DNA of 64,000 bases, from NCBI RefSeq assembly GCF_001303895.1, contig NZ_LJSD01000014.1:62001-126000 (forward strand), read 5' to 3'. This document shows positions 13,997 through 22,984 of this stretch, in pieces. The first letter of the stretch is position 1, and every line of letters starts with the position of its first letter. Position numbers and translations under genes: made by a program. Source of the DNA: Mesorhizobium sp. 1M-11 (lineage in GTDB: Bacteria; Pseudomonadota; Alphaproteobacteria; Rhizobiales; Rhizobiaceae). Below the pieces are notes generated by a model. That model was not told the DNA's origin, did no database searches, and worked only from the letters and a program-made list of their open reading frames with translations.

Positions 13997-14784
13997 AAGG
14001 CCACGCACGTAGGATTGATCACCAGATTCAAAAATTGATCTGGAGGGCCTCCTGCCGGCGATCGCAATGCCTCCGACAGCCGTTCGTCAGCGAACTTAAT
14101 TCACCGGAGACCTTAAAATTGAACGGCCCGCTGCAGGGGGTGTTGCAGCGAGCCGTTTACAGGACATGGAGGGACATGCCTGACTTCGAGCGGACGAAAA
14201 TTCCTCAGGAAGTTCCCCTCAACGGGCCGTTCCCGGCAAAGTTCCCTTCGTTACATTCACGAAAGAGTGACGCGGTCTGTTTTCGCGGAGTAGTTGACGG
14301 AGATCTGGTTTGCTGCGGCTGGGGGGCAGATGACACCTAGGACGGCTCATACCTGTTCTGTGCGATCAGCATTCGCATCAACACGGCGCTAGCAGTAGCT
14401 CTCGTGTCAGCCGGTTGTGGACGCCGCCATGCCATCATCCGAAGTGTCGCTATGATCGCGCTACTGCGATCTCCTGCGATCTGCGCTATCTCGATTTTGG
14501 GATCCCAGGATCGTCGATGTCAAAATGATCCCGTAAGAATTGATCAATCTCGCCAAAGCTTAAGGGCCGCCTGGTTCTATGAACTCAGAGTTTTGATTCT
14601 GGCAGACACCACTGAAATAATCATCAATCAACGAGAAGGATTAACCGAAAGATAACCGAATTTCGGCGCTTACGGTATTGCAACCGGCAGCTTAAACGTA
14701 AATTCGCAACGATGCTGTCACCCGTCTAAATTATGTGGCCAGGTGAGTCGCAGTCCACCGAGGGACAAACAATTGGGGGGCCAG
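13997..14784. other. AT-richer gene-poor stretch before the polysaccharide locus
   Basis: Almost 800 bp without a supported gene. It contains a hairpin (14122-14135/14144-14157, 13 of 14 pairs, loop GGGGGTGT). A 54-codon frame from an ATG at 14176 has a Shine-Dalgarno-like GGAGGG only 2 nt away. An 83-codon frame at 14404 has no recognisable domain. Composition shifts towards A/T near 14560-14720, as often seen upstream of polysaccharide loci and at borders of acquired DNA. The promoter for the gene at 14785 probably lies here. Confidence 0.5.
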
Positions 14785-15897
14785 ATGGGGCATATCTCGT
14801 CATCGGCGAATAACGTCAAATCGCGACATGTGCGCGCGATGAATATTGACGACATTCCAGCCGTCCGTGCCCTGTTCAAATTGGTTTTCCGCCCCCATTC
14901 GAAGTCATGCAACGAAAACTTCGATCGGTATTTTCAGCGACTCTTTTTCGAGAATGCTTATTACGATCCGGCGATCGGGAGCATCGTGCATGAAAATGAC
15001 CATGGCGAAATAGACAGCGTGGTCGCAGCCTTGCCAATTCCTTACATCGTTAACGGACAATCGATCATGGGGCGGCTCCTTTGCGCTTACATGATGAAAC
15101 CTGGAGGTTCGCCGCGCGGGGCAGCCGAATTGACCCTCAGCCTGCGGCCGAGTGAAAAGATATTTAGTTTCAGCGACAGTGCCGCTCCGGTGAGTCTGAG
15201 GCATTTCGAAGCCATCGGAGGCGTGACGCTCGGCGCACATGGGCTCGGATGGACCCGCATATTCAAGACGGGAAGCTATGTGACGAAGTACGTTGCGAAT
15301 CGGCTGCCCTTCCTGGGCGGATTGGCATCAAACGCCGTAGGCAAGATTCTGAATCCGCTTTTTCCGGTCAGCCAAGCCGCAAAATCGCGTGCGACAGTGA
15401 AGGAAATAGCGCAGGACGAAGCCATTTCCCTCATTCCAGTTCTGCTCAAAAGTTATTCGGCGTATCCGGCCTGGACAGAGGACGATTTCAGCTGGTTGCT
15501 CGGCATGGCAATGGAAAATCGAGCTGCGGGCGCACTACGACTGTTTGCGATCGACGATTCTACAGGAAGTCCAACTGGTTTCTTTTGTTATTACCGCCGG
15601 CCGGACGGCATAGCGCAAGTGTTGAGTGTGATCGCAAAGTCCGGCACTGAAAGGCATGCTGTCGATGGCATGCTATTTCACCTGCAGGAAGAGGGTCATA
15701 TCGCTGCACGCGGTCGGGTAGATCCACGCTATCTCAGTGCGCTTTCACAACAATCTACGATGTTCTTTCGCCTGGCGACGAATGTCTGTGTTGTGACCGC
15801 ACGCGCCGACGTGCTCAGTGCGGTTCAACGAAACGATGTCTTTATAGGCGGCCTGGCAGGCGAAAGCTGGAGCAGGCTTTCAACAGACTTCTTTTGA
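14785..15897 (+). CDS. GNAT-like acyltransferase of the polysaccharide locus
   Basis: 370 residues from the ATG at 14785; a GTG at 14743 is an in-frame alternative. It begins with SRHVRAMNIDDIPAVRALFKLVF, typical of the first strand and helix of a GNAT fold. A VVAALPIPYIVNGQSIMGRLLCAYMMKPGG segment later resembles the acetyl-CoA-binding core. A second related half occupies about 210-370 (KEIAQDEAISLIPVLLKSY). It is presumed cytoplasmic. Standing at the edge of the locus, it may acylate a sugar residue or nucleotide sugar. The substrate is unknown. Confidence 0.65.
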   Translation: MGHISSSANNVKSRHVRAMNIDDIPAVRALFKLVFRPHSKSCNENFDRYFQRLFFENAYYDPAIGSIVHENDHGEIDSVVAALPIPYIVNGQSIMGRLLCAYMMKPGGSPRGAAELTLSLRPSEKIFSFSDSAAPVSLRHFEAIGGVTLGAHGLGWTRIFKTGSYVTKYVANRLPFLGGLASNAVGKILNPLFPVSQAAKSRATVKEIAQDEAISLIPVLLKSYSAYPAWTEDDFSWLLGMAMENRAAGALRLFAIDDSTGSPTGFFCYYRRPDGIAQVLSVIAKSGTERHAVDGMLFHLQEEGHIAARGRVDPRYLSALSQQSTMFFRLATNVCVVTARADVLSAVQRNDVFIGGLAGESWSRLSTDFF

Positions 15898-15934
15898 GCC
15901 GCAAGTTTACGCGCCGGAAAGAGGCAGCCGACTA

Positions 15935-17092
15935 TCAGGCAGTCTCCTTGGCCGGGCTGGATTGGGGCTCGGGCGTCGAGTCGCGTGTGCGCACGCTGCC
16001 GACCCTTTTCCAGATGCGATCGGCGCAGGCAGCGAGTGCGCCCCGCGTGGTGCGTGCGCCAAGAACCGACTGGAGGGTCACAGCCTCCGTTGCAAACCTA
16101 TGTTTGAAAGCTTCGCCACCACAAAGGAAATCGACCATCCGCAAGCCGTGGTCGATCGACCATTGTATATAGTCCACCATCAAGACGACCCCCGGCGACG
16201 CACGGCTGAAATCCGGATCATAGGTTGTGACGAATGCCATCATGACGCCGTGCTGGACGATATTGATCGAGACTGCGACCAGTTCGCCGTTGCATTCCAT
16301 CACAAAAATCCGCAGCACACCGGCGCGCGCAAGCATGTCCACCAGCGCGGTGAGGACGGACTCGCCCTCTTCAAAAAGGTCGGATTCGCGTGTGTGCTGC
16401 ACCAGCCATCTACGCTTGAGTTCAGACAGCCTCTCCAACATTGGCTGCAGCGGTTCGTCGGGCGCAACCAGGCGAAACTTCACTTCGCCTGCCTCTTCCA
16501 GCATTTTTATGCCACGCCGATAGTTCTGCCGCGTTTTCTTCGGATGCGTTGCCAGCCATGCTGCTCCGCTGTCCCATTGTCCGACTACCCGATAGCTGAC
16601 TTCTTCCCGATGATTGCGGCGAAGCTTGATGCCACCGGAAACTCCTGGTGCGAAAATCCTGTGGGCCTGCGCATCCGGCAAAAGACGATTGATAAAGGCG
16701 ATATCGAAACCACCTTCGGACCAGATGCGGGTCCAGAGATGCTCGAGCGTTGTTTGGCTGCATTCCGGTGCAACCAGAATGTTTCCATAGTCTGTGTAGC
16801 TGTTGGCAGCCCATTCGAGGAACCGAAGGCCCTTGCGCCTGCTGATCGCCAGGGGAATGACGGCGACCAATCGATCGGCGTTCCAGACAAGACCGATCCG
16901 CAGCGAGCGCTGATCACGGTCCCGTACCGTGCTCCACCAGGCCGAAATCCAGCCATGGCTTTGAAAGACCAGGCTGTCGGTGCGCTGCCATAGCTCCATC
17001 CACTCGGTTTCGACCGCAGCCAAGCGATCAGCCGAGCCGATAATTTCCATCCGCTCCATCCCAACGGTGTCGATTGCGACAGTTTCGTTCAT
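15935..17092 (-). CDS. FemAB/BcsL-like GNAT acyltransferase
   Basis: 385 residues resembling the CelD/BcsL acetyltransferase family, which occurs in cellulose and exopolysaccharide clusters. Visible features are LVFQSHGWISAWW, an RQNYRRGIKMLEEAGEVKF helix, and a C-terminal GNAT domain (VSINIVQHGVMMAFVTTYDPDFSRASPGVVL split over its core strands). The ATG at 17092 overlaps the stop of the upstream fatty-acid hydroxylase gene by 4 bp (ATGA), so the two are translationally coupled. This suggests a joint role, perhaps attaching an acyl group to the glycan. This is inference from context. Confidence 0.8.
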   Translation of the reverse strand: MNETVAIDTVGMERMEIIGSADRLAAVETEWMELWQRTDSLVFQSHGWISAWWSTVRDRDQRSLRIGLVWNADRLVAVIPLAISRRKGLRFLEWAANSYTDYGNILVAPECSQTTLEHLWTRIWSEGGFDIAFINRLLPDAQAHRIFAPGVSGGIKLRRNHREEVSYRVVGQWDSGAAWLATHPKKTRQNYRRGIKMLEEAGEVKFRLVAPDEPLQPMLERLSELKRRWLVQHTRESDLFEEGESVLTALVDMLARAGVLRIFVMECNGELVAVSINIVQHGVMMAFVTTYDPDFSRASPGVVLMVDYIQWSIDHGLRMVDFLCGGEAFKHRFATEAVTLQSVLGARTTRGALAACADRIWKRVGSVRTRDSTPEPQSSPAKETA

Positions 17093-18093
17093 GGATGAAG
17101 ACGATCTTCTGGCTGCGCAACATTTGCGGAGCGTCTTTTGAAAAATCGAACGATGTGTCCCGCCATCTTCTTGAGCGGCAGGATGTAAAGCCCGTAGAGC
17201 GATTGATAGTCGCGCACATCACGGTCCATCAGGCCGAATTTGAGATCCTCCTTCGGATCCGGAACAAACTGCGTTCCAAAAATGCGATCCCAGAACGAAA
17301 AAAGCAGGCCGAAATTCTTGTCATAGTGTCTGGGATCCACACTGTGGTGCACCTGGTGCCAATGCGGAGACAGGATAACGTGGTCCAGCGGGCCAAAGGA
17401 GATCTTCAGATGGGTATGGCGGACAAAGTCCATCATCAGGATGTTGCGGATGACATAGACGTTAATGCCAAAAACGGCGATCTCTACGGGATTCAGCGCG
17501 ATCAGGCTCCATATGCCGAAGCAGATCCCCGGGATGACGCCGTCCCAGGCACGGTTCATCAGATCGTCAAGCGGGTGAACCCGATCCTTGGTGATCCCCA
17601 CCATCACTTCCGCGGAATGGTGCACCTTGTGCAATTCCCATAGGAACGGGAAGCGATGCTGGGCGACATGGTAGAGATAGTACGAGATGTCATAGGCGAT
17701 CAGCATGGTCACGGTGAAGAGGATGAGGGTCACCGGCCCGGCGGGGCCGTCGATGATCGGACCCGAGATGCCAAAGAGCCAGCCAAGCGACTGATTTGTC
17801 GCATAGCCCATAGCGGCGATGAAAGTGACGCCGGCAGGAATGAGCAGGAAAGGCATCATCAGCTTTTTGGTGACCCAGAATAAAAGGTCCGCCCGCGCCG
17901 AGGGATGCAGTATGACTTCCGCCGGAAAAGCGAAATCGAAGAAATCCCGGAAGGACTTATGCTCGACGGTTCGCCAGTAGACGATCAACGCACTGCCCAA
18001 CGCCGTGACCAAAAGGAGGCCGAGCGTCACGTAATCGATGTTCGCCAGTTTTGTGGTGACCACTCTGACAACTTCCGAGAGCATCGATGTCAT
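17089..18093 (-). CDS. Sterol desaturase / fatty acid hydroxylase family membrane protein
   Basis: 334 residues with the di-iron histidine motifs of the superfamily: YHVAQHRFP (HxxxH type), WELHKVHHS (HxxHH), and LSPHWHQVHHS (HxxHH) near residue 240. Hydrophobic segments are visible at about 20-40, 85-110 and 115-140, so it is an inner-membrane protein. Family members hydroxylate or desaturate acyl chains, sterols or hopanoids using oxygen. It is coupled by a 4-bp overlap to the FemAB-like acyltransferase inside the polysaccharide locus. The likely role is modification of an acyl group destined for the glycan or its lipid carrier. Confidence 0.85.
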   Translation of the reverse strand: MTSMLSEVVRVVTTKLANIDYVTLGLLLVTALGSALIVYWRTVEHKSFRDFFDFAFPAEVILHPSARADLLFWVTKKLMMPFLLIPAGVTFIAAMGYATNQSLGWLFGISGPIIDGPAGPVTLILFTVTMLIAYDISYYLYHVAQHRFPFLWELHKVHHSAEVMVGITKDRVHPLDDLMNRAWDGVIPGICFGIWSLIALNPVEIAVFGINVYVIRNILMMDFVRHTHLKISFGPLDHVILSPHWHQVHHSVDPRHYDKNFGLLFSFWDRIFGTQFVPDPKEDLKFGLMDRDVRDYQSLYGLYILPLKKMAGHIVRFFKRRSANVAQPEDRLHP

Positions 18094-18289
18094 GGTCTCC
18101 TGGATCGTGAATTGGCGATCCGGTTAGATGTGAAACGTAAATTTGCCAAGCCCGCCGCATGAGACTCGCGATCATTCGAGATGCGAAAGGGCAATATGCC
18201 GCTCCGGTTAGCAGATCAACCGTGTCAAAACTGCTAAACCCCTGAATGTATTTTAAATGATGTTGAACAGGACGGAAAGCCTGGCCGTC

Positions 18290-20203
18290 TTATTGATGCT
18301 GTGGTGGACTTACCGCGAGACGAACATCAACGCCATGTTTGCCGACCTCACCACGCCAGGCGAGACGTTGTGCAGGTTGTCTTACGCCGAAACGTGGTGA
18401 AACCCAGCCACCTTGCCCCGGTGTATCGCCGCCAGCGCGGATGTCGACCGAATTGTCCGGAAAGCGGATTGTCATCAGTGTTTCGCCGCCACGCGACACC
18501 ATGACGGTGTTTCCGTCTCGGTTTGCCTCCAGGCCGGCTGCAAGTTGGAAAACGATTTCGGCCTTACGGCCGCGGCCAAGCAATTGGTCGGCGACCAGAA
18601 TGCCGTCGGCTTCGCCCGTTACAGTGCGCTGATGCACAATGCCGAAACGGCTTTTGTATCCATCATGCAGCGCGCGCAGCCTCCATGGCAACTCGCGTTG
18701 GCTCTCCACCAATGTTGCCTGCGCCTTGTGTGACCAGTTGAACGGGCCCGAGATGATGCTTTGGCTCTGACCTTCTATATTCAAGGTGTTGTGCGCCGGA
18801 GTGGAGCGAAACCAATCGCGCCACTCTCTTCCCGAGCCATAGAGCCACGTGCCAGGATCGACCAGCACCGGATCGCCGTCGATACACAAGGTGAGTGAGA
18901 GCGCGTCCGCATGACCGTGGGCCGCTATCGAGAGATAGCCGAGTGGGCCGTGATCATATGTCAGTTCGATGCTGCGACCATTCATCGTCCCGCGCCAGAC
19001 GGAGAGGCCACCTTGCTCAAATGTTCGTAATCCGTGCGGCGTTGCTGCCGACTGCAATGGCACGCCAAAGAAAAGGCTGCGAAAATCATCTGGCGCTGGG
19101 GCAGCGCCTGCCATGCCGAAATAACCGTGAATGGCAGCCGCGATCGATCGGACATAGTCGCGCTCATCCCCCAGCGTGATCACGCGGCCCTCATCGTCGT
19201 CACCAAATCCCCCGGCCTTTGCGGGAAGCCAATCCACGAAATCGGCGAAGGCAGCCAAGCGCTTCTCGACGGATGCGGGAAACGGCGCCTCGGCCTGATG
19301 TGCCGCGGTGGCGCACAGCAAGATGAGCTCGGCGGTGAAGGCCGCATAAGTCGGGGTTTGCTCGGCGCCGGCGCCGTCGGCAAGAATCTGCTTGTCGACT
19401 TCGGCAATGAGCGCCGTGCGGGCGGAGGCTGACTCGGCCCCAAAAGCCAGACTGATCAAATATTCGCCGGCCAGTTCCGCGACGAGATGGTTATTCGCGG
19501 ACGAAAAACGGGAAGGAAACCGGGGTAGCCAGTAGGCACTCGCCGCCAGTATCTCACCTATTTTGCCGCGTGTCGTCGCAGCCAGTTTGTCGCCTGCAAA
19601 ATCCAGCGTCACAATCAGGCTGATGGCTCGTAACGCGACTTCAATGCCGGAGGCCCAGGCCACTCCGCGAAAGGGGGGATTGGCGGAATGCCAACTGTCG
19701 ATGGCCGCCTCGATGGCGTTTAGGCATTGCGCATCGCCAGAGAGAAGCCAATGCACAGCCAGCGGCGGCAACTGCTGTAGCCGGTTGATCTCCCACACAT
19801 ATTTTATGTCGCCACGATCGCCGGTCGACCGGAAGTCGACATTGAAGGCATGCACTTCAGGGCCGGGCCAGAGCGTGCCGCTCACCGGATCGAGACGCCA
19901 GAATTCAGCCGGAAACAGAAGGCCGGGATCGCGCGGTGGCCACGTCCGCCCGAGCGCGGAAAACCGCCCTTCAAGTGTGTCCGCAATGGCAGCTGTGATG
20001 GCTTGCCGTCGGTCAGCGGTCGCGTCTGCCTGCACGGCACCCCTCAATGCGCGGAACACGGGATGCAGTTGGGGTGAACCATAACGCTGCCAGCCATCGT
20101 CGCGACGCTTGGAAACAACCTTGCGACGATGTTCGCCCAGTCGATGCGAAATCTCGGCCGGGCTCATGCTGCGCAATCGGTTGATGTACCAGCCGATCCT
20201 CAT
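18290..20203 (-). CDS. Heparinase II/III family protein
   Basis: 637 residues from the ATG at 20203, which has GGAG upstream. An alpha/alpha-toroid N-terminal half (WYINRLRSMSPAEISHRLGEH, VWEINRLQQLPPLAVHWL) is followed by a beta-sandwich C-terminal half. The latter has the family's YDHGPLGYLSIAAHGHADAL and DPVLVDPGTWLYGSGREWRDW motifs, with the catalytic-type His and Tyr region. Such proteins are polysaccharide lyases or lyase-like proteins found in many polysaccharide clusters. No clear signal peptide is seen, which is usual for cluster-encoded members and leaves its site of action open. A longer start at 20230 is possible. Confidence 0.9.
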   Translation of the reverse strand: MRIGWYINRLRSMSPAEISHRLGEHRRKVVSKRRDDGWQRYGSPQLHPVFRALRGAVQADATADRRQAITAAIADTLEGRFSALGRTWPPRDPGLLFPAEFWRLDPVSGTLWPGPEVHAFNVDFRSTGDRGDIKYVWEINRLQQLPPLAVHWLLSGDAQCLNAIEAAIDSWHSANPPFRGVAWASGIEVALRAISLIVTLDFAGDKLAATTRGKIGEILAASAYWLPRFPSRFSSANNHLVAELAGEYLISLAFGAESASARTALIAEVDKQILADGAGAEQTPTYAAFTAELILLCATAAHQAEAPFPASVEKRLAAFADFVDWLPAKAGGFGDDDEGRVITLGDERDYVRSIAAAIHGYFGMAGAAPAPDDFRSLFFGVPLQSAATPHGLRTFEQGGLSVWRGTMNGRSIELTYDHGPLGYLSIAAHGHADALSLTLCIDGDPVLVDPGTWLYGSGREWRDWFRSTPAHNTLNIEGQSQSIISGPFNWSHKAQATLVESQRELPWRLRALHDGYKSRFGIVHQRTVTGEADGILVADQLLGRGRKAEIVFQLAAGLEANRDGNTVMVSRGGETLMTIRFPDNSVDIRAGGDTPGQGGWVSPRFGVRQPAQRLAWRGEVGKHGVDVRLAVSPPQHQ

Positions 20204-20311
20204 GCAAGCTCCGTCACAGTTGTACTCCATGCCGCCGGGAAGCCATTTGGCCGCAATGCTTCCTTTGCATTCCCCCGGTTAATATCTTCGATAATGATAC
20301 GGAGATCGGCG

Positions 20312-21556
20312 ATGAGAATAGTGGCGTTTGTCGCAATATGGGCACTCTCGCTGATCACAGGCGCCGAAGCCGAGCCGATTGCCCTGCAAAAAGGCGTTGG
20401 CGTGCATGGGTGGCTGAACTGGTCCCCGGTCGAACAGGACCGCTCCTACAAATGGCCGCCTTACCGAACCGAGAAGGAATGGCTCGGCGCAGGCAGGCCT
20501 CTCGCCGACTGGCCCGATGGGGAGGTCTTTGCCGGTATCCGTTCCATGGGTTTCGACTTCGTCCGGCTGACTGTCGATCCGGGCCCTCTGCTTGCCAGCG
20601 ATGGCGCCAAACGCCAGCAGGCACTGGACGTCCTTGCCGCCGCAGTGGAGCATGTCGTGTCGAACGGGCTCAAGGTGGTTTTCAACCTGCACAGCGTCGA
20701 ACAGGTTCCGGCCTACGGTCTCAAGATAATTTCTGGTAGCGCCGACAGCGAAGGCGTGACCCGCTACCGCACGATGGTCGCGGCAGTGGCTGCGATGCTG
20801 GTCAAGATCGGCACCGACAAGGTTGCCCTGGAACCTTATAACGAGCCGACCCACTACCCTTGCGATTCAAGCGGAAGCGATGACTGGCAGCGGATCATGT
20901 CGGACACGGTCCGCGATATCCGCGCGGTCAGCCGCGATCTCACGGTCGTCGCGACAGGTGGCTGTGGCGGCAGCGTTGCCGGATTGGTCGATCTGAAGCC
21001 CAGCTTCGACGATCCCAACCTCTACTACAGCTTCCACATGTACGAGCCGCACAGTTTCACGCATCAGCGGCCAGACGGGACAACCACTTTCGCCTCGGGC
21101 CTTCCGTGGCCAGCCGCCAGCAGCACGCCTGAAGTCGTGATTGAAACGCTTGCAGCGCAAATGGAAGCCGCCGGTCTGAGCCAGGTCGAACGCATGATGA
21201 ACACGGTGGCGGCGCGCGAAAGGATTGCCCAATATTTCGAGGAAAACTGGGGGACGAGCCAGCTCGAAGCTGTTTTTCAACAGGCGGTTGATTGGGCCAA
21301 GGCCAACAACATTGAAAGCCGGCGCCTGTTCATGGGCGAATTCGGCGTCATCCTGATGTCCTCCGATGGCAGCATGGGCGCATTCAATGCCGACCGTTTG
21401 CGTTATCTGACGGCGGTACGGCAGTTGGCGGAGCGCTATGGGATGCCGTGGTCGATCTGGGAATACACCAATCCGTATGGAATGACTGTCATCCAGCCCA
21501 GCGGGCCTGCGCTTCCGGATCTCGATTTGTTGAAGGCACTGGGTCTCGCACCTTGA
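20312..21556 (+). CDS. Glycoside hydrolase family 5 (cellulase-like), secreted
   Basis: 414 residues. The N-terminal MRIVAFVAIWALSLITG followed by AEA looks like a Sec signal peptide. The GH5 catalytic barrel has LEPYNEPTH (acid/base Glu in NEP), FHMYEPHSFTHQ and FMGEFGV (nucleophile Glu). The ATG at 20312 has GGAG 7 nt upstream; upstream frame extensions run over the divergent heparinase-like gene. It probably cleaves beta-glucan-type bonds in the periplasm or outside the cell. Within this locus it may trim or release the polysaccharide, as ExsH/CelC-type enzymes do in rhizobia. Confidence 0.9.
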   Translation: MRIVAFVAIWALSLITGAEAEPIALQKGVGVHGWLNWSPVEQDRSYKWPPYRTEKEWLGAGRPLADWPDGEVFAGIRSMGFDFVRLTVDPGPLLASDGAKRQQALDVLAAAVEHVVSNGLKVVFNLHSVEQVPAYGLKIISGSADSEGVTRYRTMVAAVAAMLVKIGTDKVALEPYNEPTHYPCDSSGSDDWQRIMSDTVRDIRAVSRDLTVVATGGCGGSVAGLVDLKPSFDDPNLYYSFHMYEPHSFTHQRPDGTTTFASGLPWPAASSTPEVVIETLAAQMEAAGLSQVERMMNTVAARERIAQYFEENWGTSQLEAVFQQAVDWAKANNIESRRLFMGEFGVILMSSDGSMGAFNADRLRYLTAVRQLAERYGMPWSIWEYTNPYGMTVIQPSGPALPDLDLLKALGLAP

Positions 21557-21562
21557 GGCCCT

Positions 21563-22984
21563 CTATTCAAAGTCCGCGATGTTGAGACGCTGATCGACAA
21601 ACGCGCGCTTGCCGCCGCGCCCCCAGGCAATGCGCTCGACCTGCTTCGACGAAAAGCGGATAGCGCCATGGGTCTGCGCATTCAGGTTGGCGATCAGCCG
21701 CTCGGCTGGATTGCCCACGGTCCCGTCGATCGGAATGTAGCGGACCACCGCTTCACCCGGCGTATCCTGATAGAATTGGAATTCCTGCAGTCCTTCAAAG
21801 AAAATGGGATCCTCCGGCGCGAGCGACAAACTCACCACATGGCTGCCATCCGCGGCAATCAGATAATCAATGTTGCGGCGTGGCATGATGGCCTCGACTC
21901 TCAGCCGCTGGCCGTTTTCGGCACTGGGCAATTCGAGCAGCCGGGCACGATCGCCGGTATCGTAGCGGATGAACGGCATGCCGGTCGACAGGAAGCCGGT
22001 GCCGACGAGCCGCCCCAGCTTGCCCGGTTTCACAACGGGAGCATCGTTGTCATCGATCAGTTCCGCCAGCCCGTAAAGCGGATTGAACTCGTAACTGTCC
22101 ACGCGTCCGGGTATTTCAATGGCGAACAGTGCCTTTTCACTGAGGCCGTAAAAACAGGCGAAAGGCACTTGGCCAAGCACGGCCTGGATGCTGGCACGCT
22201 GGTGAGGAAAAAGGGGCTCCGAAATCGGCATGATGCCTTCGATGCGCAGTTTCGGTATCCTGCCGAGCTTGCGCATATGCCGGCAAAACAACTCGATCGC
22301 CGAAGGATAGCCATAGAGAAAACGGATGCCTCGTTCGTCGATCAGATCGAGGTAGAAGGCAGCATCTTCGACAGTCATCGGAAACACCGAAAGTCGCAGT
22401 TCGCGCAACGCCGGCTCCCACTCGTGCAGGCGTTTGCCTTGGGCGTCGAGGCCGAAACCCCGGAAGCAGGCGCGCGCCGTCTGCTCGTCGTAGCCTATGC
22501 GCGACCACGCGTCATAGACGAAGGCGATCTCGCGGGAGCTCCGGTCCTTGTCCAGATAGAAGACAAAAGGCTGCTCGGTATGATTTCCGCTGGTCGTGGC
22601 CTCGTCGAGGTCTGCGGCGGGCTCCGCCAGCGCGGCGCTACCCGCGTCGCGCAAGGCCTGTTTGGTAAGCACTGGCAGGCGGCGCAGGTCGGCGAGCTGC
22701 AGTGCCGCAATGTCAAAGCCGGGACCAAGGGCCTTGTCGATCAACCCACGATAGAAGGGACTGCCCCCATGCGCTTTCTGCAGCAATCCCCGCAGCGCGG
22801 CCAGATGTGCTTGCCCGGCATAAGCGGGATCCGCCGCCGCGTGAGCGATCTGCTCTCGCCATGAACGATAGGTCGCACCGAACTTCATCGTGGTCGGTAC
22901 GCGTGCCACCAGCGGCGCTAAAAGCCGCCTCACGGGTTCGGGGCTTCGCACATAGGCGCCGCGTGCGATGTCGAGCAATTTCAT
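21563..22984 (-). CDS. CapK-like adenylate-forming enzyme (phenylacetate-CoA ligase family)
   Basis: 473 residues of the CapK/coenzyme-F390-synthetase-like branch of adenylate-forming enzymes. Motifs seen are the nucleotide loop EATTSGNHTEQPFVFY (about residue 145), CFYGLSEKALFA (the YGxxE motif) and MPFIRYDTGDRARLL. These enzymes activate a carboxylic acid as an acyl-adenylate or CoA ester, and CapK homologues are common in capsule clusters. The start at 22984 overlaps the stop of the upstream glycosyltransferase gene (ATGA). It may supply the activated acid for the acyltransferases of this locus. Confidence 0.88.
   Translation of the reverse strand: MKLLDIARGAYVRSPEPVRRLLAPLVARVPTTMKFGATYRSWREQIAHAAADPAYAGQAHLAALRGLLQKAHGGSPFYRGLIDKALGPGFDIAALQLADLRRLPVLTKQALRDAGSAALAEPAADLDEATTSGNHTEQPFVFYLDKDRSSREIAFVYDAWSRIGYDEQTARACFRGFGLDAQGKRLHEWEPALRELRLSVFPMTVEDAAFYLDLIDERGIRFLYGYPSAIELFCRHMRKLGRIPKLRIEGIMPISEPLFPHQRASIQAVLGQVPFACFYGLSEKALFAIEIPGRVDSYEFNPLYGLAELIDDNDAPVVKPGKLGRLVGTGFLSTGMPFIRYDTGDRARLLELPSAENGQRLRVEAIMPRRNIDYLIAADGSHVVSLSLAPEDPIFFEGLQEFQFYQDTPGEAVVRYIPIDGTVGNPAERLIANLNAQTHGAIRFSSKQVERIAWGRGGKRAFVDQRLNIADFE

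Noticed and set aside
14176..14340. 54-codon gene candidate
   Set aside because: The ribosome-site spacing is too short, no domain is visible and composition is unlike neighbouring genes.
14404..14655. 83-codon gene candidate
   Set aside because: It has no recognisable motif and weak start context, and lies in an AT-rich non-coding stretch.
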